Shown: positions 49,385-57,716 of the stretch, one piece after another
Numbering within the stretch: the stretch's first letter is position 1
Layout of the letters: every line of letters starts with the position of its first letter
NCBI RefSeq assembly: GCF_014648995.1
Contig: NZ_BMSE01000011.1
Span: forward strand, 124,001 to 188,000
Reading direction: 5' to 3'
Length of the DNA stretch: 64,000 bases
DNA from: Streptomyces massasporeus
GTDB lineage: Bacteria; Actinomycetota; Actinomycetes; Streptomycetales; Streptomycetaceae
Made by a program: the position numbers and the translations under genes
The notes under the pieces: generated by a model
Seen by the model: only the letters and a program-made list of their open reading frames with translations
Told to the model about the DNA's origin: nothing
The model's database searches: none

Positions 49385-50274
49385 GGCGCCTCCTCCTCGG
49401 GAACGACCGCGACGGGGCACAGGGCGTGGTGCAGGACGGCGTGCGTGACGCGGCCGATGTGGAGGCCGAAGCGTCCGTGGGGGTGCCTGGCTCCGACCAC
49501 GAGCAGGCCGGCACCGGCCGAGGTGTCGGGCAGTACCGTCCGGGCCTGCCCTTCGACGATCCGCCGGCGCACCTCGACGTCCGGGAGTTCGTCGGCCGGC
49601 GCGCGCAGCCCGGCCTCCAGGGCCTCGACGGCCCGTTTCCGGCGCACCCGAGCGGGTTCGCCGGTGAACCGGGGGTGGTCGCTGGTCTCGTGCGCGGGCC
49701 GGTGCCAGGCCCGTACGGCCTCGACCGGTACGCCGCGCCGGGCCGCCTCGCAAAAGGCGAAGCGCACCGCCTCGGAGTCCGCCGGTCCGGCGGGGACCCC
49801 GACGACGACGGGGCCGCCGCCCCGCATCCGGGACCCGGACGGGTCGTCGGGGTCCCCTCGCACCACGATCACCGGACCGTCCGCCCGTCCGGCGACCGCG
49901 AGGCTGACCGAACCGAGCAGCAGTTCGGCGGCACTCCCCCGGCCGCGCGAGCCCAGAACGAGCGCCGCGGCCTTGCGCGCCGCACGGCGGAGTACGGAGA
50001 CGGGCCCCTCGGGGACGACCTCGGTGGTGACCTCCAGGCCGGGAACCCGTGCCCGGGCCCGCTGGGCCGCGGCTACCGCGAGGACGTCGGTGAGCAACTT
50101 CTCCGACGGCGGCTCCCGACCGGTGGGGAAGACGGCGTGTTCGTAGCGCTCCCACAGTGATGCGTACACCACGTGCAGCGGCACCCCGCGCAGCGCGGCC
50201 TCGTCGGCCGCCCAGTCCACGGCCCGCAGACTCGCCTCGGAGCCGTCGACACCGACGACCATCGGCCGGTCCAT
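49381..50274 (-). CDS. Universal stress protein, two Usp domains
   Basis: 297 residues. Domain 1 opens PMVVGVDGSEASLRAVDWAADEAALRG and ends LGSRGRGSAAELLLGSVSLAVAGRADGPVIVV. Domain 2 ends VVGARHPHGRFGLHIGRVTHAVLHHALCPVAVVPEE. It shares the GxxG-9-GS nucleotide pattern in the first half. It is the second gene of a four-gene operon, 18 bases downstream of another USP and overlapping the CBS gene. Confidence 0.92.
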   Translation of the reverse strand: MDRPMVVGVDGSEASLRAVDWAADEAALRGVPLHVVYASLWERYEHAVFPTGREPPSEKLLTDVLAVAAAQRARARVPGLEVTTEVVPEGPVSVLRRAARKAAALVLGSRGRGSAAELLLGSVSLAVAGRADGPVIVVRGDPDDPSGSRMRGGGPVVVGVPAGPADSEAVRFAFCEAARRGVPVEAVRAWHRPAHETSDHPRFTGEPARVRRKRAVEALEAGLRAPADELPDVEVRRRIVEGQARTVLPDTSAGAGLLVVGARHPHGRFGLHIGRVTHAVLHHALCPVAVVPEEEAP

Positions 50275-50292
50275 CGCCCTCGTCCCTCCGCG

Positions 50293-51198
50293 TCAGTCGT
50301 GCGCGACGACGGCGACCGGGGCGGCAGCGTGATGCAGTACGGCGTGCGTCACCGAGCCGATGTGCACGCCGAACGGCTTGCGGCGGATGCGCCGCCCCAC
50401 CACGACCAGGCAGGCCTCGCGCGAGGCCTTGATCAGCTGTTCCGCGGGATTGTCCAGCCGGGACACCTCGGTCACGTCGACGGCCGGGTACTTCTCCCGC
50501 CACGGCCGCAGCGCCTCGGCCAGAGCGATCGCCTCGCCTTGTGCGAGATCCTCGTAGCGCCACAGTTCGGCGGCCCCGCCGTAGGAGTAGTACGAGGGCC
50601 GGCTCCACCCGTGTACGACCCGCAGGACCGTATCGCGCCGGGCGGCCGCGTCGAAGGCGAAATCGATCATGGACGCGTCGGGATGGCCGGTGTCGAGTCC
50701 GAGCACCACGGGCCGGTACGCGGTGGCGGCCGACGGAATACCGACCGGGTCCCTCTCGTGCTCGTCCGCGGCCTGCTCACCGGCGCGGACCAGGACCACC
50801 GGGCATTCCGCGCGTGCCACCACGGCGAGACCGACCGAACCCACCAGGAATCCGCCGATCCCGCTCATCCCCCGCGACCCCAGGACCAGGAACTCGGTGG
50901 TGCGAGCCGCCTCTGCCAGGACCTCGCTCGGCCGGCCGGCCAGATGCTCGGCGGTGACCTCGACGCCGGGGTGCCGCAACCGCACACCCCCGGCCGTCTC
51001 GCGGGGGATCTTCTCGCTCCAGTGCTGGTGGGTCTCGGCACCGAGGAGCGGAGCCTGCGCCATGGGTTCCGGCACCGGCTCGTACACGTGGAGGAGCCTC
51101 AGAGCGAGACCGCGCAGTTTCGCCTCACGCGCCGCCCACTCCGCGGCGGCCAGGCTCTCGGGCGAACCGTCGAGGCCCACGGTGATCGTGCGGGACAT
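50293..51198 (-). CDS. Universal stress protein, two Usp domains
   Basis: 301 residues. The ATG at 51198 has AGGTGGAG upstream and is preferred over the GTG nine bases earlier. Domain 1 opens TITVGLDGSPESLAAAEWAAREAKLRG and ends LGSRGMSGIGGFLVGSVGLAVVARAECPVVLV. Domain 2 ends VVVGRRIRRKPFGVHIGSVTHAVLHHAAAPVAVV. It is the first gene of the USP-USP-CBS-flavodoxin operon. A palindromic box lies 84-97 bases upstream. Confidence 0.92.
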   Translation of the reverse strand: MSRTITVGLDGSPESLAAAEWAAREAKLRGLALRLLHVYEPVPEPMAQAPLLGAETHQHWSEKIPRETAGGVRLRHPGVEVTAEHLAGRPSEVLAEAARTTEFLVLGSRGMSGIGGFLVGSVGLAVVARAECPVVLVRAGEQAADEHERDPVGIPSAATAYRPVVLGLDTGHPDASMIDFAFDAAARRDTVLRVVHGWSRPSYYSYGGAAELWRYEDLAQGEAIALAEALRPWREKYPAVDVTEVSRLDNPAEQLIKASREACLVVVGRRIRRKPFGVHIGSVTHAVLHHAAAPVAVVAHD

Positions 51199-51281
51199 TC
51201 TCTCCACCTCCGTGGCTGCTCTGATGATTCCAGCGTCGCTCCGGCCGGCCCCGTGGTGGAGATGCCACAGGTCCCGTACCG

Positions 51282-51295
51282 GGGCCGACCGGCCC
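51282..51295. promoter_or_regulatory. OsdR/DevR-type box upstream of the USP operon
   Basis: GGGCCGACCGGCCC has one mismatch to the perfect palindrome. It lies 84-97 bases upstream of the first USP gene. Its right flank, CTACCGC, equals that of the box at 47672. Confidence 0.65.
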
Positions 51296-51390
51296 TACCG
51301 CGGAGCTCCGGGGCGGTGGGCCCGCGGGTCCTGCCGGTTCCGGCGGAGGCGCGGGAGAGGTGCGCCCTCGGTATGCCATCGGTATGACTT

Positions 51391-51404
51391 GGGCCGATCG
51401 GCCC
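51391..51404. promoter_or_regulatory. OsdR/DevR-type box upstream of the response-regulator gene
   Basis: GGGCCGATCGGCCC is a perfect palindrome 90 bases upstream of the LuxR-type response regulator, which suggests autoregulation. GGTATG is repeated just before it, at 51371 and 51381. Confidence 0.7.
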
Positions 51405-51493
51405 TGGTGCATCCGGTCCCCGCCCGTGATGATCGTGAGCACGGGCGGTTCCGCAGTCCGTGCTTCCGGCGCTCCGGGGAACGAGGGGTCCTG

Positions 51494-52195
51494 ATGACCG
51501 AGCCGCGCAGCTTCACCGAGGAGCACCCGATCCGGGTCTTCCTGCTCGACGACCACGAGGTCGTGCGCCGTGGTCTGGCCGATCTGCTGGACACCGAACC
51601 CGACATCGCGGTGGTCGGGGACGCCGAGAACGTCGAGCACGCGCTGGCCCGAGGCCCGGCACTGCGACCCGATGTGGCGGTGCTCGACGTACGCCTGCCC
51701 GACGGCGACGGCATCACCGTCTGCCGCGAACTGCGCAGCCGCATGCCCGAGCTGGCCTGTCTGATGCTGACCTCGTTCGACGACGAGGAGGCCCTCCTCG
51801 ACGCGATCATGGCCGGGGCCTCCGGCTATGTCCTCAAGCAGATCAAGGGCTCCGACCTGGTCTCGGCGGTGCGCACGGTGGCCTCCGGGAGGTCCATGCT
51901 CGACCCGGAGACCACGGCCCGGCTGATGCGCTCGCTGCGCGCCGAACCGTCCGAGGAACCGGCTGTCGCGCCCGAGCTGGCGAGTCTGTCGCCCCGCGAG
52001 CGGGAGATCCTCGTCCTGATCGGGGACGGTCTGACCAACCGCGAGATCGGCAAGAGGCTCTACCTCTCCGAGAAGACCGTCAAGAACCACATCTCCCGGC
52101 TGCTCGCCAAGCTCGGCGTCCAGCGCCGCGTCCAGGCCGCGGTTCTCGCGTCCCATGTCGAGCAGCCCGAGCCGGGCGAGCGTCCGGGACGCTGA
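51494..52195 (+). CDS. NarL/LuxR-type response regulator, DevR/OsdR-like
   Basis: 233 residues from the ATG at 51494 (GAGGGG upstream). The receiver domain shows D19-D20 (FLLDDHEVVRRG), phospho-acceptor D65 (VAVLDVRLPDGDG), T93 region (LMLTSFDDEEA) and K115 (YVLKQIKGSDL). The LuxR HTH is LSPREREILVLIGDGLTNREIGKRLYLSEKTVKNHISRLLAKLGVQRR, a close match to DevR/DosR. It is convergent with its presumed kinase, with stops 21 bases apart. It is the best candidate to bind the GGGCCGATCGGCCC boxes. Confidence 0.9.
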   Translation: MTEPRSFTEEHPIRVFLLDDHEVVRRGLADLLDTEPDIAVVGDAENVEHALARGPALRPDVAVLDVRLPDGDGITVCRELRSRMPELACLMLTSFDDEEALLDAIMAGASGYVLKQIKGSDLVSAVRTVASGRSMLDPETTARLMRSLRAEPSEEPAVAPELASLSPREREILVLIGDGLTNREIGKRLYLSEKTVKNHISRLLAKLGVQRRVQAAVLASHVEQPEPGERPGR

Positions 52196-52216
52196 GCCGG
52201 GCGCCTGGGGCGGTGC

Positions 52217-53947
52217 TCAGTCTTTCGCCGGCCGCACCGGTACACGCCACTCCACCCGGGTGCCGCCCCCTTCCGGGCCCTCACCCAGCAGGAGTTCGCC
52301 GCCGAGCGCGGCGGCCCTCTCCTCCATGTTCCTGAGGCCACTGCGCACGACGCCCGGAGGGATCCCGCGCCCGTCGTCGACGACCGTGAGTCTCAACTCG
52401 CCCTGGGCGTAGCGCAGGTGCACGTCCACGGAGCGTGCTCCCGCGTGCCGGGCCGCGTTGCTCAGGGCCTCGCCCAGCACCGCGAGCGCGTGATCGGCGA
52501 CATCGCCCGGCACGTCCGTGTCGACGAGTCCTTCGATCCGTACGGCGGGAGCGAAACCGAGGGACGACGTCGCCGCCGTGACCGCGTCCGCCACCCGGGC
52601 GCGCAGGCCGCTGCCCTCCCGGGTGCCGCCCTGCGCCCGCAGTCCGAAGATCGTGGAGCGGATGATCTTGATGGTTTCGTCCAGGTCGTCGACGGTCCGC
52701 GACAGCCTCTCCTCGGCCTCCGGGTGGTCGATGAAGCGCTGGGCGCTCTGCAAGGTCATCCCGGCCGCGAACAGCCGCTGGATGGCCAGGTCGTGCAGGT
52801 CCCGGGCGATCCGGTCACGGTCCCTGAGCAGAGCGATCTGCTCGGCGTCCCGCCGCCGCTCGGCCAGCTCCAGGGCCAGCGCCGCCTGCCCGGCGAACCC
52901 CAGCAGGGGACGCGTGTCAGCGTCCGTGAAGGGCGTACGGCCCACCTCTCGCCCCAGCAGCAGCACCCCTCCCGCCTTGCCGCCGGCCTCCAGAGGCACC
53001 CCGACCACGGGTCCGACTCCGGCCCACTGCGCGGCGTCCCGGCTGGTCCGCGGGTCCTCCTGGATGTCCGTGCTCACCACCGGTTCGGCCGTGGTCAGGA
53101 CGGCGGCCACGAACCCGTCCTGGCCCGACATCACCAGACCGCTGCGCCGGTCAGCGTCGAGCCCCACGGCGAGCGAGGGCCGCAGCGCGTTCTCCTCCGG
53201 CACGCGCTCGGCGATCATGCCGACATCGGCGTCGGTGATCTGAAGGGCCTGTTCCACGATCAGTTCCAGCACGTCCGTGCTCGGCGCACCGGACAGCAGC
53301 GCCCGCGTGACCTCGGAGCTCGCCCCCAGCCACCGCTCGCGCAGCCGCGTCTCCTCGTACAACCGGGCGTTCTCGATCGCCACGCCCGCCGCCACCGCGA
53401 GCGTGGAGAGCACCGACTCGTCCTCGGCGTCGAACTCCGCAGCGCCGCGCTTCTCGGTGAGATAGAGGTTGCCGAACACCTGGTCGCGCACCCGGATGGG
53501 CACCCCCAGGAAGGAGTGCATCGGCGGGTGGTGGGGCGGGAAGCCGTACGACGAGGAGTGCTCGGAGATCTCCGCCAGCCGCAGCGGCTCCGGGTGCCGG
53601 ATCAGCTCGCCCAGGATGCCGTGCCCGCTGGGCAGGTCGCCGATCCGGGCCCGCTGCTCGCCGCTGATGCCGACCGTGTGGAACTCGGAGAGCATGCGGT
53701 CGTCGCCGATGACGCCCAGAGCGCCGTACTCGGCGTCCACGAGCACGACCGCCGCTTCGACGATGCGCCGGAGAACCTGCGGCAGATCCAGCTCACGGCC
53801 GACCGAGAGCACCGCTTCGAGCAGGCTGTGCACCCGGTCCTGGGTGCCGCGCGCCGCGTCGATCCGCGCCTGGAGTTCGTCCAGCAGCTCGTCCAGCCGC
53901 AGCTTGGGCAGCCGCTGCTCGGAACGCCCGGGCCGTTCCCCGCTCAT
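52217..53947 (-). CDS. GAF-GAF sensor histidine kinase, DevS/OsdK-like
   Basis: 576 residues from the ATG at 53947. It has two GAF domains (about 50-200 and 215-362), then a HisKA_3 dimerisation helix with H385 (RIARDLHDLAIQRLFAAG) and an HATPase_c domain (ALSNAARHAGA, VDDGRGIPPG). GAF-A holds HHPPMHSFLGVP and NLYLTEK. H140 and Y162 keep the 22-residue spacing of the heme ligand H149 and distal Y171 of M. tuberculosis DosS. No membrane helix. It is therefore predicted to bind heme and sense O2, NO, CO or redox state. Confidence 0.9.
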   Translation of the reverse strand: MSGERPGRSEQRLPKLRLDELLDELQARIDAARGTQDRVHSLLEAVLSVGRELDLPQVLRRIVEAAVVLVDAEYGALGVIGDDRMLSEFHTVGISGEQRARIGDLPSGHGILGELIRHPEPLRLAEISEHSSSYGFPPHHPPMHSFLGVPIRVRDQVFGNLYLTEKRGAAEFDAEDESVLSTLAVAAGVAIENARLYEETRLRERWLGASSEVTRALLSGAPSTDVLELIVEQALQITDADVGMIAERVPEENALRPSLAVGLDADRRSGLVMSGQDGFVAAVLTTAEPVVSTDIQEDPRTSRDAAQWAGVGPVVGVPLEAGGKAGGVLLLGREVGRTPFTDADTRPLLGFAGQAALALELAERRRDAEQIALLRDRDRIARDLHDLAIQRLFAAGMTLQSAQRFIDHPEAEERLSRTVDDLDETIKIIRSTIFGLRAQGGTREGSGLRARVADAVTAATSSLGFAPAVRIEGLVDTDVPGDVADHALAVLGEALSNAARHAGARSVDVHLRYAQGELRLTVVDDGRGIPPGVVRSGLRNMEERAAALGGELLLGEGPEGGGTRVEWRVPVRPAKD

Positions 53948-54355
53948 CGTCTCCTCCGACCGGTCCCCGCGGACGCACCGGGAAGGGCGCCTTCTTCGCC
54001 TCACGATAGTGGGGTCACGCCCTCGGCGCCGAGGTGCTGCGGGAGCCCGGGGTCGGCTCGCCTTTGCCGCGCGGCCCGGTGTGACCAAGAACGCTGGGTC
54101 ACACACCGTTCCGGCAGGCCACGGCAGCCCTGTCCAGGGTCTGGTGGCCGGCCCGGCTGCCATCAGCTCCGCAACGCTCACCGTGACGGCCGAGGCGGAG
54201 AAGTCCTTCCGGTGGAACGTCGAGGGGGTCGAAATGCTCATCCCGGCGGGGCTGATCCTCGTGACGGCGACAGCGGTGTGCGTGTGACGGCGCTCGAAGA
54301 GCCTGGAGACCACTTCGCGCTCCAGTAGGCGCGGCGCTCCCCGTCTCCGGAGCCG
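53948..54355. other. 408-base gap with a dyad symmetry
   Basis: Between the kinase start and the FUSC stop there is no confident gene. It contains an inverted repeat GTGTGACC (54079-54086) / GGTCACAC (54097-54104) with a ten-base loop, and one weak + strand reading frame listed separately. The half near the kinase should hold its promoter, but I cannot see clear -10/-35 hexamers. Confidence 0.5.
54081..54287 (+). CDS. Possible 68-residue small membrane protein
   Basis: A GTG-initiated frame on the + strand, closing with EGVEMLIPAGLILVTATA and then VCV, which could be one membrane helix. Codon use is less GC-biased than in neighbours, and no ribosome site precedes the GTG, which lies inside the inverted repeat at 54079-54104. 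It could be a small real gene, a remnant, or chance. I do not recognise a family. Confidence 0.2.
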   Translation: MTKNAGSHTVPAGHGSPVQGLVAGPAAISSATLTVTAEAEKSFRWNVEGVEMLIPAGLILVTATAVCV

Positions 54356-56533
54356 TCACCCAGCCCGGTGCGCGGGTGATGATCCGTCACCTTCCGCAGC
54401 CACGGCCGCCCGCACCCGTTGCTCCTCGCGAGCAGAGCCGACGTCCCGTTCCAGAGGGGTGCGGCTTACGGCTGTCGCGAGGTTGTCCAAGGCCCGCTTC
54501 TGCAGTTCCGCCCCGCGCCGCAGCACCGGGCTCCGGTCCCTGGCTGCGCCCTTCCACGCGTGGAGCGCCTCCTCCACGCGCCCCCAGTCCGGATTCCTGT
54601 GCTCGCGCACGTCGTCTGCCGCCTGCGCGGTGTCCGCCTCCAGGGCCTCGGCGAACCGCTCCGCCTCGGGGGCGAAACGGCTGTCGGCCCGCGGGCGGAC
54701 GTGGCTCTCCATGAGCATCGCTGCCCGGTCAAGTCCCTTGAGCGCCTCCTGCGCCTCCTCCGCCTCGCGCGATGTCAGACCTCTGGGGCCGACCGGTTCC
54801 TGCCTTGCCTGGTCGTAGGCCTCCTGCCAGGCGGCACGTGCCTCCCTGCTCTCCAGCAGGGCCCTGCGCATGTCGGCGCGATGCTCCCGGGTCGGTTCGG
54901 CGTGGCTGCGGAGCACTGCGGCCGCGTATCGGCCGTCAGCGGCGAGCCAGTCCGCCAGCCGGCCCGGCAGCCGGGGGGTCTCCCAGGCAGGGAATACCAC
55001 GTACGCCAGCATGGCCAGGGCCCCGCCGAGCAAGGTGAGCACCACCCGCTCCGGGACCGTCTGCTCCCATGCCTGGCCGCCCATGCCGAGCAGGAAGACG
55101 ACGTACGCGGCAGTGAAGCACTGGGAGTAGGCGTAGCCGGTACGGAGCAGCGTGTACGACAGGGCCGCCGAGACCACCGCCAGCGCCCCGAACACATGGG
55201 CGTCCGGGCCCAGGGCCCTCACCATCCCGGTGGCGAGCGCGACCCCCGCCAGGGTCCCGGCGAGACGGCCCACCGCACGCGCGTACGTCCGGTGGAAGTC
55301 CGGCCGCATCACCATCACCGAGGCGATGGGCGCCCAATAGCCGTGGCCCACGGGTAGCCGGGAAGCGATGAGATAGCCGAGCGTGGCCACCGCCGCCAGG
55401 CGGACGGCGTGCCGGAACACGGGCGAGTCCCGGCGGAGCTCACGGCGGACCGCCCGGACGACGACCGGGAGCAACCGGAACATGGTCGGGCGCACCAGGA
55501 ACTGGGCGCTCGCGGGGCCGGGCGGCGCAGGCGCCTTGTCGCGCGCGCCGCCGCTCCCGGCGATCTCCAATGCCTCGGCGAGCAGTTCCACGAGCCGTTC
55601 GGCGGCCTGCCGGGCGGGCCCCTCCAGCACCTCGTGTTCCTCGTCGACGCGCAGGACGTCCGCACTCCTGGGCGGCACCTCGGCGGGAGTGCCGCGGCGG
55701 ATCGAACGGGCGGCCGCGTCCAGGACGTCGGCGGCCGCGTCGAGCAACTCCCGTGCGCGGTCCCGCCCGGGTCCCTCCGCCGGGGCGCCGACGTCCGGGT
55801 CGGCGAGCGCGGCGACGACCGGCAGAATGCGCTCGGCGAGGCCCCGGGGGCCGTGGAGGACGGGGGGCCGGGTGCGGGCCTGTGAGGGGGTCACGGCGGC
55901 CGCGTCCCGGGCCGTCATCAGCGGCTCAGGGTCGAACGGCGCGGTCGGGTCGTGCCGCAGCCGGCGGGCGTAGTCGGCCACGGCGGCCAGAGCGTCGGCG
56001 AGCGCGTCACGGTGCGCCCCCCAACGGCGGACCGGGAAGAGCAAGATCAGCACGGCCTGCGCCACGCCTCCGAGCGCGATGACCCCGGCGTGTTCCAGGG
56101 CTCGTCCGACGCTGGTGGGCAGGGTGATGGTCACCAGCATGCTGCCGACCGTCGTCGCTGCCACGATTCCAGCGGTCGAGCCGAGGGACCACGCCATCCC
56201 CGCGGCAAAGGCCCATACGGCCAGCAGCGGGAGGAACGTCACGAGTCGCCCCGCCGCCAGGTAGCCCACGAAGGTGCTCAGCGCCAGACCCGCACCCGCG
56301 CCGAGCGCGATCACCTTGCGCGGACGCCAGGTGCGCTGGAAGGTGGCCGCACCCGCGGAGTAGGCACCGAGGGCGGCGGACGCGGCGAACGCAGGAGAGA
56401 CCAGCCACAGCGCCGGCCCGACGACGAGCGCCACTCCAGCAGCCGTGCGCAGGGCGAGCAGGGGCTCCAGCCGCGTCTCCTCGATCGTGAGCCCGGATCG
56501 CACGACCTCCCCGAAGGTCCGCAGCCACCTCAC
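54356..56533 (-). CDS. FUSC-family membrane protein (aromatic-acid exporter-like)
   Basis: 725 residues from a GTG at 56533. The layout is two membrane blocks (about 25-170 and 375-515), each of about five or six helices, separated by a charged soluble segment, with a long cytoplasmic helical tail. The second block has RLAAVATLGYLIASRLPVGHGYWAPIASVMVMRPDFHRTYARAVGRLAGTLAG in part, the hallmark of FUSC/YccS/AaeB proteins. It is likely an exporter of aromatic or other toxic acids, or an envelope-stress protein. Substrate unknown. Confidence 0.83.
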   Translation of the reverse strand: MRWLRTFGEVVRSGLTIEETRLEPLLALRTAAGVALVVGPALWLVSPAFAASAALGAYSAGAATFQRTWRPRKVIALGAGAGLALSTFVGYLAAGRLVTFLPLLAVWAFAAGMAWSLGSTAGIVAATTVGSMLVTITLPTSVGRALEHAGVIALGGVAQAVLILLFPVRRWGAHRDALADALAAVADYARRLRHDPTAPFDPEPLMTARDAAAVTPSQARTRPPVLHGPRGLAERILPVVAALADPDVGAPAEGPGRDRARELLDAAADVLDAAARSIRRGTPAEVPPRSADVLRVDEEHEVLEGPARQAAERLVELLAEALEIAGSGGARDKAPAPPGPASAQFLVRPTMFRLLPVVVRAVRRELRRDSPVFRHAVRLAAVATLGYLIASRLPVGHGYWAPIASVMVMRPDFHRTYARAVGRLAGTLAGVALATGMVRALGPDAHVFGALAVVSAALSYTLLRTGYAYSQCFTAAYVVFLLGMGGQAWEQTVPERVVLTLLGGALAMLAYVVFPAWETPRLPGRLADWLAADGRYAAAVLRSHAEPTREHRADMRRALLESREARAAWQEAYDQARQEPVGPRGLTSREAEEAQEALKGLDRAAMLMESHVRPRADSRFAPEAERFAEALEADTAQAADDVREHRNPDWGRVEEALHAWKGAARDRSPVLRRGAELQKRALDNLATAVSRTPLERDVGSAREEQRVRAAVAAEGDGSSPAHRAG

Positions 56534-56582
56534 GGGTGTGAGCCTAGTCGGAAGGCCATGCCGGGGCGCGTCGGCTGCGCGT

Positions 56583-57716
56583 TCACTTCGAGGGCTGGTC
56601 AGCGTGGTCGTCCTGGAGCCTGTGGCGACGTTCCTGTTCGCGCTTGGAGTAGGCGGCTGCCCGGATCGCGTCGTCGCTCTCCAGGCCTGATCCCAGCGCG
56701 CCGCCCACGGTGGCGACCGAGGCGACGAACCAGGACAGCGTCACGTACTCCTCGGCGTCCAGCGGGGTTCTTGTCACGGCAGCGAACGCTTGGTCGTTGA
56801 GGATGAACAGCGCCCACACCCAGTTGATGACCATCAAACCCACGTAGCAGACGAGCACCCCGATCCCCACGGTCACGACCGTCGAGGTGTTGTAGAGCCG
56901 CGCCCTCTGCCTCGCCTCCGGCGAGCTCTCCGGTGATCGATGCCACAGCTCCGCGTCTATGATCAGCCAGCCGATCATGAGCGCGACAGATCCGACCGTG
57001 GCGATCACGAGGCGTGGCGTGCTGAGGTACGAGGCCAGGGTCCAGACGGTGGAGTTCACGGTGGCGACCGCTCCCGTGGCGAGTGCGGCCGCCAGGGCTT
57101 TCGACAAGCCCGGCACCAACCGCCACGGCCGGTTGGCGCGGACCATACCGGCGAGCACCCGCAGGTAACCGCGCGGCCCGCTGACGACGAACCGAAGATC
57201 GTCGGTCTCCTTCTCATCGGTTCGGCCCGGATGAAAAGGGGCGAGACGATTGTCGGAGGGCCCCGGAGGTGGCTGACTTCGCGGAGTTCCCTCAGCCCCG
57301 TCGGTCTGCGGACCCGCCATGCCGAGCACGGCTTCTTCGACGGCCCGCCGGGCCCTCGTCTGCAGCCGCAGGCCCCCCAGTGAAGGGAGAGACAGCAGCG
57401 CCAAGCCGTGTTCGTGATTCAGATTCACAGCGAGCTTGCGCCCGTGCGAGTGCAGCGGAAGGTCGGTGAGGGCCACGACGATGTCCCAGTTCTCCGCACT
57501 CCCACGGTTCATGATCCGGCGCATCAGGGTGGGCGGGTCCTCCGTCCCCGAGGTGAAGGGCTCGCTGACCACCTCGACGTCGAACCGTCGCCCCCGGCCC
57601 GACTTGTCGGCGAGCCGAGCAGGAAGTGTCCGGGCCATGCGCTGCGCGATCTCCGTCGGCGCGTCCGGATCCGCCAGGAGAGCCACGACCGTAACGCCCT
57701 GAGACGGCACCTGCAT
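56583..57716 (-). CDS. Uncharacterised four-TM protein with soluble N-terminal domain
   Basis: 377 residues. The ATG at 57716 follows GAGGAGGG. The N-terminal 150 or so residues alternate strands and helices (VTVVALLADPDAPTEIAQRMARTL, NWDIVVALTDLPLHSHGRKLAVNLN), suggesting an alpha/beta fold. The C-terminal half has four hydrophobic helices starting near AAALATGAVATVNSTVW, LVIATVGSVALMIGWLII, VVTVGIGVLVCYVGLMVI and VTLSWFVASVATVGGALGS. I do not recognise a named family. It is transcribed toward the FUSC gene (49-base gap) and may belong to the same envelope-stress unit. Confidence 0.75.
   Translation of the reverse strand: MQVPSQGVTVVALLADPDAPTEIAQRMARTLPARLADKSGRGRRFDVEVVSEPFTSGTEDPPTLMRRIMNRGSAENWDIVVALTDLPLHSHGRKLAVNLNHEHGLALLSLPSLGGLRLQTRARRAVEEAVLGMAGPQTDGAEGTPRSQPPPGPSDNRLAPFHPGRTDEKETDDLRFVVSGPRGYLRVLAGMVRANRPWRLVPGLSKALAAALATGAVATVNSTVWTLASYLSTPRLVIATVGSVALMIGWLIIDAELWHRSPESSPEARQRARLYNTSTVVTVGIGVLVCYVGLMVINWVWALFILNDQAFAAVTRTPLDAEEYVTLSWFVASVATVGGALGSGLESDDAIRAAAYSKREQERRHRLQDDHADQPSK

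Noticed and set aside
54079..54104. Crp-like site (TGTGA ... TCACA)
   Set aside because: The spacer is 14 bases, not the six to eight of Crp-type sites. Recorded only as an inverted repeat.
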